Assembly: GCA_035529435.1 (NCBI GenBank)
Contig: DATKWS010000203.1
Span: forward strand, 1 to 10,045
DNA: 10,045 nt
Reading direction: 5' to 3'
From: DATKWS01 sp035529435
GTDB lineage: Bacteria > Krumholzibacteriota > Krumholzibacteriia > Krumholzibacteriales > Krumholzibacteriaceae
Position numbers and translations under genes: made by a program. Positions 1 through 6,236 of the stretch are shown in pieces. The first letter of the stretch is position 1, and each line of letters begins with the position of its first letter. Under the pieces are notes generated by a model. It saw nothing but the letters and a program-made list of their open reading frames with translations. It did not search any database and was not told the DNA's origin.

Positions 1-347
1 GCCCCAACTTCATCATGCCGGTAATCGGTCTGAACTACCATTTCCTGACCGGTCCCCGGATCGACCTCTACGCCGGCCCGTTGGCCTGTCTCGGGGTCAT
101 CGCCTCCGGACTCGGCATCGATATCGATGTCAGCAAAGATGTCGCCCTGGGAATAAAGGCCGGGATCGATTATTACATCAAGGGACCGTGGAGCCTCGGC
201 GCCACCCTCGAATACCTCGATTTCGGCGAGTTGGATTTCTCGCTGCTGCCGGCGGGCCTCGAGGGCATCATCTGCGATAACGGTCTCTTCGGCATCGGAT
301 CGATGAATTTCATTTCCTTGAAATGCGGCGTCGGATACAGATTCTAG
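1..347 (+). CDS. Outer-membrane beta-barrel protein, OmpW-like, 3' end (5' truncated by window edge)
   Basis: This is the C-terminal part of a barrel protein. The frame is open from the first complete codon (position 3), so the ATG at 15 is probably internal and the true start lies left of the window. The visible ~115 residues alternate hydrophobic and polar positions in strand-like stretches separated by Gly/Asp turns: PVIGLNYHF, IDLYAGPLACLGV, VALGIKAGIDYYI, WSLGATLEYLDFG, and the final strand FISLKCGVGYRF. The terminal Phe with aromatic Tyr at -2 is the usual C-terminal signal for insertion by the BAM complex. The pattern 'PVIGLNYHF...YAGP...GIKAGIDYYI...LEYLDFGEL' resembles OmpW-like small barrels, which are often eight-stranded and carry small hydrophobic compounds, but no specific substrate can be read from it. 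A second small barrel gene follows 72 bases later on the same strand, so the two may be co-transcribed. Barrel nature is fairly certain; the family is a similarity judgement by eye. Confidence 0.75.
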   Translation, partial: PNFIMPVIGLNYHFLTGPRIDLYAGPLACLGVIASGLGIDIDVSKDVALGIKAGIDYYIKGPWSLGATLEYLDFGELDFSLLPAGLEGIICDNGLFGIGSMNFISLKCGVGYRF

Positions 348-407
348 GGAGAACCCCGCACGGTGCCGGAACGCGTGTTTCCGCAGCCGGCATCACGGCA
401 TGATGAG

Positions 408-413
408 AAGGAG
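408..413 (+). promoter_or_regulatory. Ribosome binding site AAGGAG deciding a GTG start
   Basis: AAGGAG lies six bases upstream of GTG at 420. It selects that GTG over the earlier in-frame GTG at 363, which has no SD and would put 19 charged, non-signal residues ahead of the signal peptide. Confidence 0.75.
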
Positions 414-419
414 CGGATC

Positions 420-1088
420 GTGAAAATTCGGAATGTCCTTATTGCGGCCATCGTGATTACGGCGTGTATTGCCGATGCCTCCGCGGCGGGGGAGTTATCG
501 TACGGCGCCAAGGTCGGGATGACCATGGCGAATATCACGCAGACCCCCGCGGAATGGGAGCAGGACAAATCCTTCAAGACGGGATTCACCGGCGGCGTGT
601 TCCTCAACTACTCGATCACCGAGAATTTCAGCCTCCAGCCGGAGCTCCTCTACACGCAGAAGGGCGTAAAGGACAACCTGTACGACGGGCTCTTCACCGT
701 CGATCTGACCGCCAGCTTCGATTATATCGAGCTGCCCGTGCTGGCGAAATACACCTTCATGCCGCAAAAAAATTTCAGGCCGAACATCTTCGGCGGCCCG
801 AGTGTCGCATTCACCATGAGCTCCGAGCTGGAAGTTTCGGCGTTACTGTTCTCCGCGGAGATCGATTTTTCCGACCTGACCCACATAACGGACTTCGGAA
901 TCGTCGCGGGCGGCGGGTTCGACTATTCGATCGGTAAAGGGATGATTGTATGTGACGCCCGGTTTTATATCGGATTCACGAATGTCATCCTGAGCGGCGA
1001 TTTCGAAATCGACGGCTCCACGCAGACGATCGACGAGGACGACTTCAAGAACTACGGATTTTCCCTCATGGCCGGGTACGGTTTCTAG
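420..1088 (+). CDS. Outer-membrane beta-barrel porin-family protein (PF13568-like)
   Basis: A complete protein of 222 residues. From the GTG start it opens with a typical Sec signal peptide: Lys/Arg near the N-terminus, the hydrophobic run VLIAAIVITACIA, and an Ala-rich end (DASAAG) for signal peptidase I cleavage. The mature part starts with ELSYGAKVGMTMANI and continues through paired amphipathic strands: TGGVFLNYSITENFSLQPEL, FDYIELPVLAKYTF, FRPNIFGGPSVAFTM, FGIVAGGGFDYSIGKGMIV and a last strand YGFSLMAGYGF. The sequence 'GGVFLNYSITENFSLQPELLYTQKG' followed by 'YIELPVLAKY' and 'GGPSVAF' is the signature layout of the OMP_b-brl_2 family (PF13568), a small outer-membrane barrel family of mostly unknown function. 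The terminal Phe fits BAM-dependent insertion. It lies downstream of another barrel gene on the same strand with no obvious terminator between, so a two-gene unit is plausible. No ligand is inferable. Confidence 0.85.
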   Translation: MKIRNVLIAAIVITACIADASAAGELSYGAKVGMTMANITQTPAEWEQDKSFKTGFTGGVFLNYSITENFSLQPELLYTQKGVKDNLYDGLFTVDLTASFDYIELPVLAKYTFMPQKNFRPNIFGGPSVAFTMSSELEVSALLFSAEIDFSDLTHITDFGIVAGGGFDYSIGKGMIVCDARFYIGFTNVILSGDFEIDGSTQTIDEDDFKNYGFSLMAGYGF

Positions 1089-1158
1089 GACGTTCCGGCA
1101 ACGGCAGCATTTCAGAGCGGACAACCGACAACTGTCTCGATCGATGCAATCGAAAAAC

Positions 1159-1390
1159 CTAGAAGGCCTCTACCACCAACGCATAGATCCCCGAATTTTC
1201 CCCCCTCCCAAAACCGAAATCCAACCGCGCGTTGATTCCCTCCTGTTTATCGAACACAAACCGCAATCCGAATCCGAGGCTGTATTTGAACTCATCCAGC
1301 CTGAATTTTTGGATGGGGTACGATCCGCGGAGCTGGATCTGGGCGCGGATCCTGAGCACGCAGATCGTCATGATGGCTCCCTGAGATCCG
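1159..1390 (-). pseudogene. Eroded C-terminal remnant of an Omp85/bacterial-surface-antigen type barrel protein
   Basis: Read on the minus strand, the last ~48 codons before the TAG at 1161-1159 encode FRLDEFKYSLGFGLRFVFD, then KQEGINARLDFGFG and RGENSGIYALVVEAF. This is the characteristic end of BamA/Omp85-superfamily barrels: a 'kYslGfGLRf' strand, 'inlRlDfGfg', then 'sGfY...geAF' with terminal Phe. Upstream in the same frame, AIMTICVLRIRAQIQL looks like another barrel strand, but the segment normally between these strands is short or missing. Further upstream the frame loses barrel character, and no signal peptide, POTRA or patatin-like domain is present. At about 1454-1522 the promoter and start of the oppositely oriented DUF885 gene begin. 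I read it as a leftover 3' end after a deletion. The left boundary is firm (stop codon); the right boundary near 1390 is approximate. An alternative is a chance open frame, but the run of family-specific residues makes that unlikely. Confidence 0.6.
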
Positions 1391-1453
1391 TGCGGCCCAG
1401 GCCCGGGAAAAATCACGAGGAATACGGTGCCCTCCCTTCTATCAGGAACCGGC

Positions 1454-1482
1454 TTGACTCGGAATCCTTTCTGTCCGATTAT
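1454..1482 (+). promoter_or_regulatory. Candidate sigma70-type promoter for the DUF885 lipoprotein gene
   Basis: TTGACT (1454-1459; five of six to the -35 consensus) is followed after 17 bases by GATTAT (1477-1482; four of six to the -10). Predicted transcription would start near 1489, giving a short leader of about 33 bases that contains the AAGGAG ribosome binding site. The call is by consensus matching only; the organism's own sigma consensus is unknown. Confidence 0.4.
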
Positions 1483-1510
1483 TCCTGGCAGGAAGTTATA
1501 CATCACCAAC

Positions 1511-1516
1511 AAGGAG
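1511..1516 (+). promoter_or_regulatory. Ribosome binding site AAGGAG deciding the ATG at 1522
   Basis: AAGGAG ends five bases before ATG 1522. The frame is open back to 1144, but codons 1144-1521 lie over the antisense barrel remnant and encode no signal peptide. The SD together with the lipoprotein signal immediately after ATG 1522 fixes the start. Confidence 0.8.
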
Positions 1517-1521
1517 CACAT

Positions 1522-2838
1522 ATGCTGCGTCTAGTCTTCATGGCATGCTTTTTTCTCGGGCTCTCGCTTGCATCATGCGGGGCCGATTCGGATCGGCGGC
1601 AGAACGCGATCGACAGAATCGCCGAATCCTACGTGAAGCTCACACTCGAGATCGGGTTGTACGATCCCGACTTCGTCGACGCATACTACGGCCCCCCCGA
1701 GTGGAAACCGGCCCCGCTCGACAGCGGAGCAACGCATGAGATCCCCCGCGACGAGTTGTGCGGCATGGCCGACGGGCTGCTGGCTGACCTCGCGGCCATC
1801 GACACGAAGCGGCTCGACGACATCGGGCGGCGGCGGCTCGCGTTTCTCCGGGCGCACATCGTTTCCGCGAAAGTGCGTATCGAGCTCGTCGCCGGAAAAA
1901 AGATGAGTTTCGACGAGGAGTCCAGGGCCCTCTACGACGTCGTCGCTCCACCGTGCAGCGTCGACTTCCTCGAATCCGCCCTCAGCGAGCTCGAGCGTCT
2001 CATCCCGGGGACGGGGGATCTGCCCGCGCGTGTCGAGGCGTACCGCAACCAATTCGTCATTCCGAAGGACCGCATCGACACCGTCTTTGCCGCGGCGATC
2101 GCCGAGGCCCGCGAGCGGACGCGGCGCCATATTGCGCTGCCCGACGATGAAAGTTTCGATATCGAGTACATCACCGACGCCTCGTGGGGGGCGTACAACT
2201 GGTACAAGGGGAACTATCACAGTCTGATCCAGCTGAATGTCGGGCTGCCCGTCTACATCGGCTCGCCGCTCGGGCTCGCCGTTCACGAGGGCTACCCCGG
2301 GCATCACGTGCAGAACATTCTCATCGAGAAGCACCTGCTCCGTGACCGGGGCTGGGTCGAGTACTCGGTGCAGCCGCTCTATTGCCCGCAGGCGACCATC
2401 AACGAGGGCGGCGCCAATTACGCCATCGCGATCGCCTTCACCGAGGAGGAGCGGATCACCTTCGCGCGCGACGTGCTTTTTCCGCTCGCGGGTCTCGATC
2501 CATCGCGGGCCGGGGAGTACCACCGCTTCGAGCAGTTGATCAAACGCCTTCGCTGCGCGGGGGCGGAGGCCGTCCGCCGCTATCTCGACGGGCACATATC
2601 GCGGGAAGATGCTATTGCGTGGATGTGCCGGTATGCGCTGTACTCACCGGAGAGGGCCGAGCGGTACCTCCGTTTCGGCGAGCACTACCGCAGCTACGTG
2701 GTCACTTACGGGGTCGGCGAGGATCTGGTCAGGGATTACATCGAGCGCACTGCCGCTTCCTCCGGAGATGCTGAATACCGCTGGGAGCTGCTGCGCGATC
2801 TCTGCGCGATCCCGCACCTGCCGTCGGACCTCGAGTAA
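1522..2838 (+). CDS. DUF885-family putative zinc peptidase, lipoprotein
   Basis: A 438-residue protein. The N-terminus is a lipoprotein signal: MLRLVFMACFFLGLSLASCG, with lipobox Leu16-Ala-Ser-Cys19, so the mature protein should be lipid-anchored in the envelope. The core carries the DUF885 (PF05960) hallmarks: YNWYKGNYHSLIQLNVGLP at about 225-243 ahead of the metal-site motif HEGYPGHH at 255-262. An acidic motif NEGGANY at 294-300 stands where the family usually has an EGWA-type sequence. His255, Glu256, His261/His262 and Glu295 are the likely zinc and catalytic residues by analogy with gluzincin-type peptidases. Most family members are longer (about 550-600 residues), so this is a compact form. 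The substrate is unknown; peptide hydrolysis is inferred from the family. It has its own candidate promoter and is convergent with the next lipoprotein gene, with only 18 bases between the stop codons. Family assignment is strong; enzymatic activity is not demonstrated here. Confidence 0.85.
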   Translation: MLRLVFMACFFLGLSLASCGADSDRRQNAIDRIAESYVKLTLEIGLYDPDFVDAYYGPPEWKPAPLDSGATHEIPRDELCGMADGLLADLAAIDTKRLDDIGRRRLAFLRAHIVSAKVRIELVAGKKMSFDEESRALYDVVAPPCSVDFLESALSELERLIPGTGDLPARVEAYRNQFVIPKDRIDTVFAAAIAEARERTRRHIALPDDESFDIEYITDASWGAYNWYKGNYHSLIQLNVGLPVYIGSPLGLAVHEGYPGHHVQNILIEKHLLRDRGWVEYSVQPLYCPQATINEGGANYAIAIAFTEEERITFARDVLFPLAGLDPSRAGEYHRFEQLIKRLRCAGAEAVRRYLDGHISREDAIAWMCRYALYSPERAERYLRFGEHYRSYVVTYGVGEDLVRDYIERTAASSGDAEYRWELLRDLCAIPHLPSDLE

Positions 2839-2856
2839 CGACGCCGGGGGGGCGAA

Positions 2857-4104
2857 TTACAGTTTCTTGTATACCCACCATAGCAGCACTGCCCGTTCGG
2901 GTCCGTCGGTGAACAGGCGGATCGCGTTTTCGCCGGTCTTCACGAGCCCCTCGGGCAGCAGGATGGTCTGCGGCACGAAAAACGCCGAGTCCGGACGAGC
3001 GGAGCGATGATACTCGAATACCAGCGTGTCGTTGATCCATGTCGACGCCGAATCGATGATACCGGGTTGCGTCGCCAGGAACGGCGGCCTCATCACGTTG
3101 AGGTAGTAGCTATACACGACCGGCAGGGGGGTAAGTGAATCAATGAAGGTCGAATCCAGCAGCGTCCCCACGGGGCTGCCGGGACCGACCGCGACGGGAC
3201 CGAACAGGGTGTGGGGTTCCCGCGCGTGGAGGGGAAAGAGGCCGAAACTCGCCCCGAAAAAGTCCTGAACCTCTCCATCCGGTCCCTTGACGAGCGTGAT
3301 GAGGAGCGGATTCGTCGATGTGACCTCCCACATCTCCGGTGCGATGCTCACACCCACCTTGTAGACTCCTTCGCGCAGCCCGCCGAACCGGTATTCGCCG
3401 TTCACATCGGTCCGCGCGAGGAGGAGCACCTTGTCACCGCCCTCGAGAGTCTTCTCGAGAAAGACGGTGATTCCGGGGATGCCGGGCTCGACCAGATCAC
3501 TCCGGTCCCTCGCGCCGTTTCGATTGTCGTCGCGGTACACGATACCCAGGATCATTCCCCCGCCCGGCGGCGGTCCCAGATCTATCCGGAATCCGATCGC
3601 AAAAGAGCGCGGCCTCGCCGTATGGAACCTCATCGTGACGCGCTCCGTGCGCTCGCCCGGCTGGAGGATATCGTCGTCGCCGAGCTTCGAGCTGAAATCA
3701 TAGAAGGGGAATCCATCCCACGAGGTCCCGTCGAATTCGAGCACGGCGATGCTCGGCGGCATGATCTCCGTGATGACGAACTGTATCGGTGGGGGTATGT
3801 TTCGCCGCGTCTGGTTACCGAGCTGCACATCGAACGATACGATCCCGGTCTGCGTATCGTACGCGACATCCATCGCCCAGATCTCGAGGTACCCCGGCGC
3901 GAGCGTGGTGTCCGTTACCGTACCGAGCAGAAAGCTCCCCCCGGCACCGGGATCGATTTCACCGATGCCGGTGAGGTCTCCCTCGCCGGGGATCTCGCCC
4001 AGCCCCGTCGGTTGCCTGTCACAGGCGAAAACGGATAACAGCATCAACGCGAGAAGGATCGCGAGGAATACGCCGAATAATGAACTGCATCTCTGATCGT
4101 GCAT
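2857..4104 (-). CDS. Lipoprotein with SdrD_B/prealbumin-like domain, function unknown
   Basis: A 415-residue protein. Start ATG 4104 is chosen because GGGAGG ends eight bases upstream; the in-frame GTG at 4113 overlaps that SD. The signal is LFGVFLAILLALMLLSVFAC, with the lipidated Cys at 28. Asp at +2 would favour inner-membrane retention under the enterobacterial Lol rule, which may not hold here. Next comes a Gly-rich linker with a repeat-like pair, TGLGEIPGEG and TGIGEIDPGAGG (residues ~33-56). A beta-rich segment at ~70-178 contains YLEIWAMDVAYDTQTG and VSFDVQLGNQT. Residues ~184-287 match the SdrD_B fold: GIVYRDDNRNGARDRSD (a DxNxNGxxD calcium-loop type motif) followed by PGIPGITVFLEK and TDVNGEYRFGGLREGVYKV. 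The C-terminal ~90 residues (STWINDTLVF, GENAIRLFTDGPERAVLLWW) look like another beta-sandwich or lectin-like module. It resembles envelope structural or adhesion lipoproteins. No enzymatic motif is visible and a precise role cannot be named. Confidence 0.75.
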   Translation of the reverse strand: MHDQRCSSLFGVFLAILLALMLLSVFACDRQPTGLGEIPGEGDLTGIGEIDPGAGGSFLLGTVTDTTLAPGYLEIWAMDVAYDTQTGIVSFDVQLGNQTRRNIPPPIQFVITEIMPPSIAVLEFDGTSWDGFPFYDFSSKLGDDDILQPGERTERVTMRFHTARPRSFAIGFRIDLGPPPGGGMILGIVYRDDNRNGARDRSDLVEPGIPGITVFLEKTLEGGDKVLLLARTDVNGEYRFGGLREGVYKVGVSIAPEMWEVTSTNPLLITLVKGPDGEVQDFFGASFGLFPLHAREPHTLFGPVAVGPGSPVGTLLDSTFIDSLTPLPVVYSYYLNVMRPPFLATQPGIIDSASTWINDTLVFEYHRSARPDSAFFVPQTILLPEGLVKTGENAIRLFTDGPERAVLLWWVYKKL

Positions 4105-4112
4105 CGCCGGCA

Positions 4113-4118
4113 CCTCCC
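4113..4118 (-). promoter_or_regulatory. Ribosome binding site GGGAGG for the SdrD_B lipoprotein gene
   Basis: On the minus strand GGGAGG ends eight bases before ATG 4104. It overlaps the upstream in-frame GTG (4113-4111) and therefore argues against that codon as the start. Confidence 0.7.
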
Positions 4119-4127
4119 GGGAGATTG

Positions 4128-4158
4128 TTGCAGTGGGGTCACGGTCATAGTATATAAC
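4128..4158 (+). promoter_or_regulatory. Candidate promoter for the ABC exporter gene (half of a divergent promoter region)
   Basis: TTGCAG (4128-4133) is followed by TATATA (4151-4156, spacing 17) or TATAAC (4153-4158, spacing 19) in the only AT-rich patch between the divergent lipoprotein and ABC genes. The -35 match is weak (three of six). If used, it gives a leader of about 120 bases before GTG 4286. Confidence 0.35.
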
Positions 4159-4177
4159 AATTATCCTGGCCGGAAAA
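4149..4177 (-). promoter_or_regulatory. Candidate promoter for the SdrD_B lipoprotein gene
   Basis: On the minus strand TTTTCC (4177-4172) and TATACT (4154-4149) are 17 bases apart. The -10 is a good match (five of six) and the -35 is poor. The -10 element overlaps that of the forward promoter, so the two divergent units would share one AT-rich core and could exclude each other. Confidence 0.3.
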
Positions 4178-4206
4178 GGAGCAATTCATATAAGCTCACC
4201 TGCGGC

Positions 4207-4259
4207 GCTCCCGGTCGTCGCGGCCATGCCCGCAGCACCAGCGTTCCGGAACCGGGAGC
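4207..4259 (+). repeat. Nine-base inverted repeat in the leader of the ABC gene
   Basis: GCTCCCGGT (4207-4215) and ACCGGGAGC (4251-4259) are perfect inverted repeats around a 35-base loop. The loop includes the upstream ATG at 4226 and a smaller GGC-CAT-GCC hairpin centred on it (4222-4230). GTTCCGGAAC, a ten-base perfect palindrome, overlaps at 4243-4252. In RNA this could hide ATG 4226 and leave the GAGAGG and GTG at 4269-4288 free. A nine-base stem at this distance is expected about once by chance in 10 kb of GC-rich DNA, so the position is the main argument. Confidence 0.4.
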
Positions 4260-4285
4260 CCGCGCTACGAGAGGCGGTAACAACG

Positions 4286-6052
4286 GTGAACGGACATGCC
4301 GGCGGCGGCGAATCGAAAAAGATAACGCTCACTAGTGTGCGCAAGGCCTTCAAAACAATTATCTGGCCTCGGAAAAAGCTCCTGTTTCTCGGGCTCGCAC
4401 TAACCGTCATCAACCGGCTGGCGAGTCTCGTCCTTCCGGGATCGACCAAGTATTTGATCGATGACGTCATCGCGCGGCGGGACATGGCGCTCCTCAAGAT
4501 GATCGTGCTGGCCGTGGGGGGCGCGCTCCTCGTTCAATCGGTGACGTCGTTTCTCCTGACCCGGTTGCTCAGCGTCGAGGCGCAGCTCCTCATCTCGAGG
4601 CTCAGGGTGCAGGTTCAACGGCACATCTTGCGGCTGCCGATCAAATTCTTTGACGACAACCAGTCGGGATCACTCGTCTCCCGGATCATGAACGACGTCG
4701 AGGGTGTGCGCAACCTCGTCGGCACGGGATTCGTGCTCATGGTGGGCGGCGTCCTGGCGGCCTCGGTTTCACTCGTCATCCTCATCAGGATAAACGCCCA
4801 GTTGACCCTCATCGCCGTGGTGCCGCTCATCCTGTTCGGCCTGATATCGCTCAAGGCATTCTCCTACATCCGGCCGATCTTCAGGGAGCGCTGGGCGATC
4901 AACGCCGAGGTGACCGGGAGGCTGACCGAGACGATCACCGGCATCCGCGTGATCAGGGGATTCAACGCCGAGACCCAGGAGGAGCGTGTTTTCGAGGAGG
5001 GAGTGGACCGCCTGTTTCAGAACGTGAGGAGATCGCTGACGGCGACCAGCCTGGTCGCCAGCCTCGCCATACTGCTCATGGGCGTGGTGAGCGTCAGCAT
5101 CATGTGGATGGGCGGTGGAATGATCGTGCGCGGCTCGATGACGGTGGGCGATTTCTTCGCGTACACGCTCTATCTCGCGTTTCTCGTCGCGCCCATCATA
5201 CAGATGAGCAACATCGGGACACAGTTGACCGAGGCGTTCGCCGGGCTCGACCGGATGGAGTTGCTCCTGAACCTCGGCCGGGAGGGAGCGGAACCACGGC
5301 GGACGGTGGAATTGAGCGACCTCAGGGGGGATATCGAATTCCAGAACGTCTCGTTCTCGTACGAGGAGGGAAAGGAAATCATACGCGACGTGAGCTTCAT
5401 CGCACCGGCCGGAACGGTGACGGCCCTCGTCGGCAGCTCGGGCTCGGGCAAGAGCACGATCGCCCAGCTCGCCGCATCGTTCCTCACCCCCGGCTCCGGC
5501 ACGATCCGCGTCGACGGGATCGACCTGTCGACGGTCAGGCTCGACAGCTACCGCCGCCAGCTCGGCGTCGTGCTGCAGGACGATTTCCTTTTCGACGGAA
5601 CCATCCGCGAAAATATACTGTTCGCCTGCCCGAGATCCTGCGAGGAAAACCTGGGAGAGGCGGTCCGGGCCGCGCACGTCAAGGAGTTCGTCGATCGCCT
5701 CGATGACGGCCTCGATACGATCATCGGGGAACGGGGCGTCAAGCTGTCGGGCGGACAGCGGCAGCGGGTGACGATCGCACGGGCGCTGCTCGCCGACCCG
5801 AGAATCCTCATCCTCGACGAGGCGACCTCGAACCTCGATACGGAAAGCGAGATCTTCATCCAGGAGAGTCTCTCGCAACTGCTGAAGAACCGCACGACAT
5901 TCGTGATCGCCCACCGGTTGAGCACGATCCGCCGGGCGGACCGGATCCTGGTGATCGAGGAGGGCCGGATCGCCGAGCGCGGCACGCACGATGAGCTCAT
6001 CGCCGGGAAAGGCCGTTATTTCGAACTGTACACCTACCAGGCGAGGATCTGA
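4286..6052 (+). CDS. ABC exporter half-transporter (fused type I membrane domain and ATPase), MsbA-like
   Basis: 588 residues from GTG 4286, chosen because GAGAGG lies 11 bases upstream. ATG 4226 would add 20 residues but has no SD and sits inside an inverted repeat. The N-terminal ~300 residues hold six predicted membrane helices (for example LLFLGLALTVINRLASLVLP, FVLMVGGVLAASVSLVILI and FFAYTLYLAFLVAPII). An intracellular-loop segment, LTETITGIRVIRGFNAE, is typical of ABC_membrane (PF00664). The ATPase domain is complete: Walker A GSSGSGKST at 383-391, Q-loop Gln431, signature LSGGQRQR from 487, Walker B ILILDEAT with Asp511 and the catalytic Glu512, and H-loop His543 in IAHRLSTI. All catalytic residues are intact, so a working homodimeric exporter is expected in the inner membrane, using ATP to move lipids, glycolipids or hydrophobic compounds outward. 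The substrate cannot be read from sequence. The MsbA-like label describes architecture, not a proven lipid A role. No partner half-transporter is adjacent. Confidence 0.92.
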   Translation: MNGHAGGGESKKITLTSVRKAFKTIIWPRKKLLFLGLALTVINRLASLVLPGSTKYLIDDVIARRDMALLKMIVLAVGGALLVQSVTSFLLTRLLSVEAQLLISRLRVQVQRHILRLPIKFFDDNQSGSLVSRIMNDVEGVRNLVGTGFVLMVGGVLAASVSLVILIRINAQLTLIAVVPLILFGLISLKAFSYIRPIFRERWAINAEVTGRLTETITGIRVIRGFNAETQEERVFEEGVDRLFQNVRRSLTATSLVASLAILLMGVVSVSIMWMGGGMIVRGSMTVGDFFAYTLYLAFLVAPIIQMSNIGTQLTEAFAGLDRMELLLNLGREGAEPRRTVELSDLRGDIEFQNVSFSYEEGKEIIRDVSFIAPAGTVTALVGSSGSGKSTIAQLAASFLTPGSGTIRVDGIDLSTVRLDSYRRQLGVVLQDDFLFDGTIRENILFACPRSCEENLGEAVRAAHVKEFVDRLDDGLDTIIGERGVKLSGGQRQRVTIARALLADPRILILDEATSNLDTESEIFIQESLSQLLKNRTTFVIAHRLSTIRRADRILVIEEGRIAERGTHDELIAGKGRYFELYTYQARI

Positions 6053-6236
6053 CCGCACTCAATCCACACGACACGGGCCACATTCATCTTGCGGCTGGGC
6101 GCCGGAACGGGGGCGCTCCGGCTCGCCGGGCACTCGAGAAAGGTGGTGCTTCCGGAACGAGTACCCGTTACACTGACGCCGCAGTACGGAAAATGCCATG
6201 AATGGCCGGACGGTTTTCTGCCGAGGATGAAGTGGA
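6053..6236. other. Intergenic region between the ABC and GT-C genes
   Basis: There is no gene in these 184 bases. A six-base inverted repeat, GCCGGA (6101-6106) and TCCGGC (6117-6122), lies 48 bases past the ABC stop, but no T-run follows, so it is at best a weak terminator. I see no convincing promoter for the next gene; TACACT at 6169-6174 has no partner -35. The palindrome TTCCGGAA at 6150-6157 is probably chance. Confidence 0.4.

Noticed and set aside
367..383. Hairpin CGGAAC/GTTTCCG between the two first barrel genes as a terminator
   Set aside because: It has a bulged short stem and no T-tract; more likely chance within a probable two-gene unit.
1144..1521. In-frame upstream extension of the DUF885 gene (126 extra codons)
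   Set aside because: The lipoprotein signal starts exactly at ATG 1522 with AAGGAG five bases upstream; the extension has no signal, no SD and lies antisense to the barrel remnant.
1573..2595. 340-codon open frame on the minus strand
   Set aside because: It is antisense to the DUF885 gene, with Arg/Asp/Val-rich composition and no recognisable motif; long antisense frames are expected in GC-rich genes.
3211..4038. 275-codon open frame on the plus strand
   Set aside because: Antisense to the SdrD_B lipoprotein gene, whose signal peptide and domain structure are clear; the frame itself is charged low-complexity sequence.
4769..6058. 429-codon open frame on the minus strand
   Set aside because: Antisense to the ABC ATPase, whose motifs are all intact; the frame is rich in His/Arg/Asp/Glu with no domain.
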